Part shown: piece by piece, positions 24,906-30,152 of the stretch
Layout: every line of letters starts with the position of its first letter
How positions within the stretch are numbered: the first letter of the stretch is position 1
Assembly: GCA_902497065.1 (NCBI GenBank)
Contig: CABVDH010000022.1
Location: 1 to 30,152, forward strand
Length of the DNA stretch: 30,152 bases
Reading direction: 5' to 3'
Source of the DNA: an uncultured Collinsella sp.
GTDB lineage: Bacteria > Actinomycetota > Coriobacteriia > Coriobacteriales > Coriobacteriaceae
Notes under the pieces: generated by a model
Told to the model about the DNA's origin: nothing
The model's database searches: none
The model's input: the letters and a program-made list of their open reading frames with translations, nothing else
Translations under genes and position numbers: made by a program

Positions 24906-25259
24906 CGGAAAGTGTGTCCCGGAATTCTTGTCTGGAATGGGATGCAGTTTCCGCTTGGGACCCGATTGGGAAAGTGTGTCCCACTATTCAGCTGGATTCC
25001 AGGATGTATTTTCCGGTTGAGGCTCGTTGGGAAAGTGCGTCCCACTTTGGGGGCTGATTCTGGGACGTGGTTTCCGGTTGGCTCTCATTGGGAAAGTTCA
25101 TCCCATTTCTCGGCCTAATTATGGGACGCAGTTTCCCGTTGAGGACCCTTTGGGAAAGTGCGTCCCGGTCTGGGCGCTCAAACTGGGATGGATTTTCCGG
25201 ATGAGGGCTTGACGGAAAATGTGTCCCGTTCCGGGCGCTAATTGTGGGATGCAGTTTCC
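24906..25259. repeat. 62 bp alternating-palindrome array, copy 2 (6 units)
   Basis: Forward modules (GGGAAAGTGCGTCCCA type) begin at 24906, 24968, 25029, 25090, 25152 and 25213. Reverse-complement modules (TGGGATGCAGTTTCC type) begin at 24938, 25000, 25061, 25122, 25184 and 25245. The period is 61-62 bp throughout. The short stretches between modules are also partly conserved (for example GGTTGAGGCTCGTT between a reverse and the next forward module), which gives the array a direction. It fills most of the 685 bp gap between the LtaS-like gene and the surface-protein gene. Confidence 0.95.
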
Positions 25260-25284
25260 GCTTGCGGAGTCTCCACTCAACAGA

Positions 25285-25321
25285 AAACCCGGGTGGCCTG
25301 TTTTTTGGCTACCCGGGTTTT
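25285..25321. terminator. Bidirectional terminator after the surface-protein gene
   Basis: AAACCCGGGTGGCC (25285-25298) pairs with GGCTACCCGGGTTT (25307-25320) with one mismatch. T residues follow on the plus strand and A residues precede the left arm, so it can work on both strands. It lies 28 bp past the stop of the minus-strand surface-protein gene. Confidence 0.85.
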
Positions 25322-25348
25322 TGGGTTGTCGATATGTTCGACTGGCTA

Positions 25349-28300
25349 CTAGTGGGTCTTGCGGCGCTTGATCAGCATGATAAGGGCTATCACTACGAGC
25401 GTTGCTCCCGCTGCTGCTGCGGTGGCGACTAGGGCGAATGTTTGGTCGCCGGTGTTTGCGAGGTTCTTCGCTGTGGTCGTAGTCTTGACCTTGGTGTCGG
25501 CCTTAGCTCCGTTGTCGGACTTGGGCTTGTCCGGGTTCGTCGGGGTCTCAGGAGTCTCGGGATCCTTTGAGCCTTCGGAGTCGGTGGGGCCGGCAGTGTT
25601 TACCAGCGTATGGTCCAGGAACTTCTTGGCGCCCGCGCTTGCCTGCGAGAACAGGCGGCGTGTGCGGATCGGGGTGGCGTTCACCGTTGTGGGCGCCGTC
25701 TCCTTGGGCGCGATGTTCACCAGCGTGATGCCAGTGTCCAGGCCCACGTTGTTGTATCCCACGTGACAGTAGTACTGCGCGCCGTCATCGTTTGTAGTCA
25801 GGTCAAGCTTAAGCGTTGAGGCCGTTCCGGCTGGGAGGTTGCCATCGGCGCCCACGCGCTGGAACGCGGTCTCGCCACGGCCCTTGCGGTACCAGATATA
25901 TGACGGCGCCAGCTCCGTTTCACTGCCGTCGGCATTGCGCTGCGTCACATGGCCAATCGCCGAGAGCGTCAGCTTGTCTCCCTCCGCACACTCAACCGAA
26001 GAGTCATACTCGAGGGCCGACCTCTCCGCTGTATCCGCCGCAGGTCCACTCACGCTCATCGTCATGCCGTCGGGCATGGTCTTGACCGTGATGATCGCCG
26101 ATCGAATACCCGTTTCGGTCGTGGATCCATTCTTAACGGCGGCAATGGCAAATCGATACTCCGTATTGGGCTGCAACCCGTCCCAGGTAAGCGAGGTCTG
26201 CGTATTGTCGGCGATCTTCCAGCTGTTCACGACCGCGTCTGCCGCATTGCTCTGCAGCATGCCTACGCCGTAGCTAAAGCCACCCTTGTTTGCGAGCACG
26301 TCGTCCCAGCTAAAGGTAACGCTTTTCGAGTCAACGGCGTTTGCCGTAAAGCCCGTCACGGCCGGTGCCTCGGGCATCGCGACATCCTTGACGTCATAGC
26401 CCACGATCCAGAACTGATCGGTGTCCTTGGTGCCGAGTTTGTCGCCCGAGCCGTCCTCGAACTTGTTGACATCCACCGCGTTGACGCCCAGGCGCCACGC
26501 AAAGCCGTACTTATCCTTCGCGGCCTCGGGCAGGTTGTCGACGGTGCCGCCGTATTCGGTCGATTCACTCGAGGAGTTACCCGTAGTAAAGCCGGCGTTG
26601 GCACCAAAGCACAGGCCGCCAAACAACTCGTGCTTTGCGAGCTTCGCGCCCATGACAACGCTGCCGTTCAGCGTAAAGCCGTACTCAAACTCCTGTTCCT
26701 CGCCCTCCTCGACTTCGATGGTCTGCTCAATGCTCGCTCCCGACTGCGCGACGGCGCCGTTAAACCCATCGTGCGTGTAGGCGCGCGTTACGCCAGGCTT
26801 GCCCAGGCCAAAGGAATCCCCAACGGGAGTCTCGCCGCTGAGCGTCGTTTGATAGGTTCCGGGTTCTCCCGACCGGTTGGTCAAAAAGTAGCTGAGCGGC
26901 GTCATATTGTGCTGTTTGGCAATGCGGTCATAGGCCTCGACATTAACGACCGAGGTCTGCGCGCCAAGCGACACGGGCGCCGCCATCACGCCCTTGCCAC
27001 CAGTTTCCTCATTTTCGATCTCGTACTCGTAATAAACCATCGGAATCGTGTAGAGCACGGCCTTGTCACCCTCGCCGGCATGCGACTCATAGCTTACGCT
27101 TGCGCTGACCGTGCGCTCGCTCCGGTAGTCATAGCATCCCTCGGCGGCAAAATCGACCGAAGCATTAATCGCGACCAGGGGCGGACCGGTCTGCACCTCG
27201 ACGGCAACGCCCAACTCGGCGCCAATGGTATAGCCCTGGGATGTCCCCGTGCCCTTTCCCTCTCCGTATGACGTGCCGCCCAACACCAGATAGCCGTATG
27301 CCTGCTCCAGATCCTCAACATAGGGAGCATCCTGCAGCACGGCGAGCACGCGCGGGTTGGTATAGACCTTGTAGCGATCCTTGTACGTAATCTTGACGCT
27401 GTCGTTGTCGACATCGGGCAGCGCGAGCGAGATAAATGTGCCGTAGGTAGTGCCGCGACGGTTGCTCTCGCTAATCACCTGCTCCTCGCCGCGGCGCACC
27501 TTTCCGTTCTCGTCGAGCGAAAAATGCGAGGCGGTCATCCAATAGTAGTCATCGTTCTTGCGCAGGTCCTCGTCGCGGTGCTTGCCCACCACGGCGATAA
27601 AGCTCTCGTTATAGCGATCCGAACCCGAGACGCTGCCCGCCTTGACGTCGCTGATCCACACCTGCTCTATACCCTTGTGGTCATGCTTGTTGCTGCTGTT
27701 GTATTGCTGACCGCTCATGCTCATGGTTCCGACCATGGACCCCAAGCCCTGAGCCCCGCTCTGTGCCGTGTTGCAGGCAAAGTCGCGGAACACATCGCCG
27801 CCCACGAGCACCTCGTCGACCGCCAGCTGCTCGGACAGGCCGTCAAGGTTGGCAGTGGCAAGGGCAATAGGCGCCAAGGTGCACGGATAGCGCTTATCCT
27901 GAGCGCTATCCTTCCATGCGCTGTTGGGCACATGCATCAGCCCATAGGAGGCGAGGAGCCCGTCTCTGTATTCCTTGCAATCGGAAAGCTTGAACTCGCC
28001 AGACTCCGAGTCAAAATACGCGTAGCGGTACAGCGCGCCGTACAGCCCCTTGCTGCCGTCAGAAGCGCCGTAATCAAAAGCGCTGCGTTGCCAGTCATAG
28101 CCCGCAAGAATAAGGCCCGTGACGGTTTCACCCGTCTTCTTTCCTTCTTCATCGTAGGCGGCAAACGTGCCGAACGTCGCATTCGCAGCGACCATGGTCT
28201 TGCCGTTCGCGGAGAGGGAGATTGCGCCCGCGTCGCCCAGAGCATCGACATGGACGAGCGCACCCTTGGATGCATCCCACGAAAACAGCTCGCAATGCGT

Positions 28301-29437
28301 CGACTTATCAATATTCTTCTTGCCGTAGGGTGCCGAGACCACGATGGCGAGGTCATCGCAAAAATCGCGATCGAGGTCGCCGGCCGCTAGCGAAACGACA
28401 GGAGCTGACTGAAGCTGCGTCCAGGAGTCGTTCCCGCCCTTGTTGTGCGTGGTGTAGTCCGCGGCGTTACCGGCATCGATCTTGACGACGCTTTGCTTCC
28501 AGTTGCCGCCCTCCAAGTCATACATGTCGACTACAGCCTTGCGCACGCCGTTCTCGTCGACATAGCAGCCCGCGTAGACAAAAAGCTCGTCGACGCCGTC
28601 GCCATCGACATCGCCCGCCTCGACATCAAAGACGGCGTCGTGCTCTTGCAGGTAACCGGCATCCAGGTACTTAAAACGGCCTTCGTACATCATATTAGTG
28701 TTGACCGTCACCGGCAGGTGTGTGTCGAGAGTGCGCGTACGCCCGTTGCTAAACGAGTAGAGGACCAGCTCAACCTTTCCGGCGTATGACTTGCCGTCAA
28801 TCGTCGTGGAGGAACTGTCGCCGTAGGCACGGAGCTCGGCAACGCGGCTCTTTTTGCCCGTGCTGGCGTCGCTGCAGAACTCAACACTCGTGGCGTGAAT
28901 GCCCGAGAAACCGTTGTTGTCGTTGGCGAGTACTGTTGAGGACTCATTGTTGCTTAGGTACGACCAGGTGCCGCCACCGTAGTCGCTATGCTTGTAGAGA
29001 TCGCTGTTCGTATCGAAGTTGTTGACGTTTTGCCAGAACTTTGCGGCGCCCCACACACTTCCATAGCCATCGAAGAGTTTGCTGCTGCCGCCAATGTCAC
29101 CGCGCTCGACGTTCTCGAGCTTGTCGCGCAGAGTGTAGCGATTGCCATGGCTACCGTTAGCTGCCATATAGACCTCGCTGCGCGTGGCAAACGTCGTGGG
29201 GGTATCAGTGGAATAGGGGCCAACGGTATCGGCCGGAATGTCCTCGCTCGTGCCCAGACCCAGGGCTTGATAATCCTGCTCGGTCATATCGGTGATTGCG
29301 GGCGCGTCTGCCGCCTGGGCAACCTGGGGCGTGGCCGTGAAGCAGGCGACGCTCGTGGCGATCAACGCAGCAAGCGCCGCCGTCCCAACAAGCGGGATTT
29401 TCGACAGCCTACGGATACGGGGGTGTGGAACGTACAT
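25349..29437 (-). CDS. LANTG-anchored surface protein with FG-GAP-like repeats
   Basis: A 1362-residue secreted, wall-anchored protein. A signal peptide of about 43 residues (positive RIRRLSK, hydrophobic core, cleavage near AQA-ADA) starts it. Asp-rich FG-GAP-like loops (DVDGDGVDE near 275, DLDRDFCDD near 350, ANLDGL near 530, DVDNDS near 680) suggest a calcium-binding beta-propeller over the first half. A Ser/Gly/Thr-rich beta region follows (about 710-1015), then a fibronectin type III domain (1022-1123), an Ig-like domain (1124-1242), a Pro/Thr/Lys linker, the sorting signal LANTG (1326-1330), a membrane helix and the tail KRRKTH. LAXTG is the class E sortase motif used by actinobacteria. 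The start at 29437 has GAGG 6 nt upstream; an ATG at 29473 lacks a site. It is likely an adhesin; its ligand is unknown. Confidence 0.93.
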   Translation of the reverse strand: MYVPHPRIRRLSKIPLVGTAALAALIATSVACFTATPQVAQAADAPAITDMTEQDYQALGLGTSEDIPADTVGPYSTDTPTTFATRSEVYMAANGSHGNRYTLRDKLENVERGDIGGSSKLFDGYGSVWGAAKFWQNVNNFDTNSDLYKHSDYGGGTWSYLSNNESSTVLANDNNGFSGIHATSVEFCSDASTGKKSRVAELRAYGDSSSTTIDGKSYAGKVELVLYSFSNGRTRTLDTHLPVTVNTNMMYEGRFKYLDAGYLQEHDAVFDVEAGDVDGDGVDELFVYAGCYVDENGVRKAVVDMYDLEGGNWKQSVVKIDAGNAADYTTHNKGGNDSWTQLQSAPVVSLAAGDLDRDFCDDLAIVVSAPYGKKNIDKSTHCELFSWDASKGALVHVDALGDAGAISLSANGKTMVAANATFGTFAAYDEEGKKTGETVTGLILAGYDWQRSAFDYGASDGSKGLYGALYRYAYFDSESGEFKLSDCKEYRDGLLASYGLMHVPNSAWKDSAQDKRYPCTLAPIALATANLDGLSEQLAVDEVLVGGDVFRDFACNTAQSGAQGLGSMVGTMSMSGQQYNSSNKHDHKGIEQVWISDVKAGSVSGSDRYNESFIAVVGKHRDEDLRKNDDYYWMTASHFSLDENGKVRRGEEQVISESNRRGTTYGTFISLALPDVDNDSVKITYKDRYKVYTNPRVLAVLQDAPYVEDLEQAYGYLVLGGTSYGEGKGTGTSQGYTIGAELGVAVEVQTGPPLVAINASVDFAAEGCYDYRSERTVSASVSYESHAGEGDKAVLYTIPMVYYEYEIENEETGGKGVMAAPVSLGAQTSVVNVEAYDRIAKQHNMTPLSYFLTNRSGEPGTYQTTLSGETPVGDSFGLGKPGVTRAYTHDGFNGAVAQSGASIEQTIEVEEGEEQEFEYGFTLNGSVVMGAKLAKHELFGGLCFGANAGFTTGNSSSESTEYGGTVDNLPEAAKDKYGFAWRLGVNAVDVNKFEDGSGDKLGTKDTDQFWIVGYDVKDVAMPEAPAVTGFTANAVDSKSVTFSWDDVLANKGGFSYGVGMLQSNAADAVVNSWKIADNTQTSLTWDGLQPNTEYRFAIAAVKNGSTTETGIRSAIITVKTMPDGMTMSVSGPAADTAERSALEYDSSVECAEGDKLTLSAIGHVTQRNADGSETELAPSYIWYRKGRGETAFQRVGADGNLPAGTASTLKLDLTTNDDGAQYYCHVGYNNVGLDTGITLVNIAPKETAPTTVNATPIRTRRLFSQASAGAKKFLDHTLVNTAGPTDSEGSKDPETPETPTNPDKPKSDNGAKADTKVKTTTTAKNLANTGDQTFALVATAAAAGATLVVIALIMLIKRRKTH

Positions 29438-29506
29438 GAGGGACCTCGCTTTATTCGAGTGGAGTGGACTCATTTTTGCAAATGATACATCCGATGCCCG
29501 ATATCA

Positions 29507-29542
29507 CGTGTCTCATTTTCGCCAACGGCGTGTCTCATTTTT
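29507..29542 (-). promoter_or_regulatory. Direct repeats upstream of the surface-protein gene
   Basis: CGTGTCTCATTTT occurs at 29507-29519 and again at 29529-29541, 22 bp apart (about two helical turns). A shorter CTCATTTTT lies at 29469-29477, between these and the start codon. On the transcribed strand they read AAAATGAGACACG. They lie between the gene and the repeat array and may be regulator-binding sites. A possible minus-strand -10 (TATCAT, 29487-29482) is nearby, without a good -35. Confidence 0.4.
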
Positions 29543-29559
29543 GAGAATCCGAGATGCCG

Positions 29560-30008
29560 CGGAAATCTTATCCCAGCTCAAAGGCCATTTCTGGGATGTA
29601 TTTTCCGTCGAGTGCCTCATCGGGAAACTGCATCCCATTTCAAGCGTCGATTCTGGGACGCATTTTCCCCTTAGGCCCTCAACCGGAAACCGCATCCCAC
29701 TTTGAGCGCAAATTCCGGGATGCATTTTCCGCTTGAGCCTCATTGGGAAACGGCGTCCCACTTTGAGGGCTGATTGTGGGATGCATTTTCCGGTTTTGCT
29801 CTCATTGGGAAAATGCATCCCGTTTCTTGACCGAATAATGGGACGCAATTTCCCGTTGGAGCGCCTTTGGGAAAGTGTGTCCCACTTCGACCGCCCAGAG
29901 TGGGATGCACTTTCCGCAAAGCACCTCAACGGGAAACTACGTCCCATTCCAAAGGCAAATTCCGGGACGCATTTTTCGAAAGCCTGCCCATCCGGAAAGC
30001 CCGTCCCA
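29560..30008. repeat. 62 bp alternating-palindrome array, copy 3 (7.5 units)
   Basis: Forward modules begin at 29560, 29622, 29684, 29745, 29807, 29869, 29931 and 29993. Reverse-complement modules begin at 29592, 29654, 29716, 29777, 29839, 29901 and 29963. The spacing is 61-62 bp in every case. Typical modules are GGGAAACTGCATCCCA and TGGGATGCATTTTCC. The conserved inter-module sequences (for example GCTTGAGCCTCATT) run in the same direction as in copy 2. The array lies upstream of the surface-protein gene and encodes nothing credible. Confidence 0.95.
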
Positions 30009-30067
30009 CTTTGGACGCATCCGGGCACGGAACCATCGACCTATCAGGCCTCCCATCAATAAAGAGG

Positions 30068-30152
30068 CGTCCTCCCGGACGGCGGGGCACGAAGTTCATC
30101 GCGAGTTCCGCACGCAAAGAAGGCCACTTAATGTGGCCTTCGTCTTGCGCAG
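30068..30152. repeat. Inverted, window-truncated copy of the 130 bp element
   Basis: Positions 30094-30152 are the reverse complement of 24736-24794 with three mismatches in 59. The adjoining 30 bp (30068-30097) align with the long arm at 24791-24820 but have diverged at roughly a dozen positions. The GAAGGCCAC/GTGGCCTTC type hairpin is intact at 30121-30143. The window ends inside what would be the loop, so the partner arm is not visible. Confidence 0.85.

Noticed and set aside
24906..25212. Possible small proteins encoded in the repeat arrays
   Set aside because: Frames stay open because the repeat has few stops and a near multiple-of-three period, but the 61/62 bp alternation shifts the frame and there is no ribosome binding site or recognisable family.
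29560..30008. CRISPR array
   Set aside because: The period is regular, but the conserved modules alternate in orientation, and the sequences between them are themselves partly conserved rather than unique spacers. No cas gene is in the window.

Overview
The window reads as high-GC Gram-positive gut actinobacterial chromosome, most likely Coriobacteriia and probably Collinsella. This is inferred from GC-rich codon use, strong AAGGAG-type ribosome binding sites, the gene types and a LAXTG-sorted surface protein; no rRNA or tRNA is present to confirm it. Sixteen protein-coding genes are supported. There is no phage, transposase, CRISPR array or RNA gene.

Layout. (1) 1-4490: a MarR repressor with a clear promoter/operator, translationally overlapping two half-size ABC exporters that form a heterodimeric pump with one degenerate ATP site; a strong terminator follows. 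(2) 4669-9203: a LysR regulator divergent from an SDR dehydrogenase, an MFS carrier and a Gfo/Idh/MocA dehydrogenase, which look like an uptake and oxidation cassette for a small carbohydrate-like substrate. (3) 9266-16342: a large imperfect palindrome, tex, a transaldolase-family gene, a Cof-type HAD phosphatase and an RlmKL-type 23S rRNA methyltransferase whose N-terminal catalytic domain looks decayed. (4) 16367-21105, all on the minus strand: kup, a small membrane protein, then a short KdpD-like kinase and KdpE-like regulator, a potassium block without kdpFABC in view. (5) 21273-24663: a nitroreductase-family protein divergent from an LtaS-like membrane sulfatase-fold enzyme. (6) 24664-30152: a 1362-residue LANTG cell-wall-anchored protein with FG-GAP-like repeats, enclosed by unusual repeats.

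The most striking non-coding content is a repeat family seen at three places (4501-4640, 24906-25259, 29560-30008). A 15-16 bp module alternates with its own reverse complement about every 30-32 bp, giving a constant 61-62 bp period. Two of the arrays flank the surface-protein gene in the same orientation, and outside them lie inverted copies of a second element that contains a perfect 30 bp inverted repeat. A third, dispersed hairpin family (core ACAAAGGGAC) occurs between genes at 7994, 18739 and 21231, with compensating changes in its stem ends. I consider the 62 bp arrays and the cassette they enclose the best candidate for something undescribed; no function is demonstrated here.
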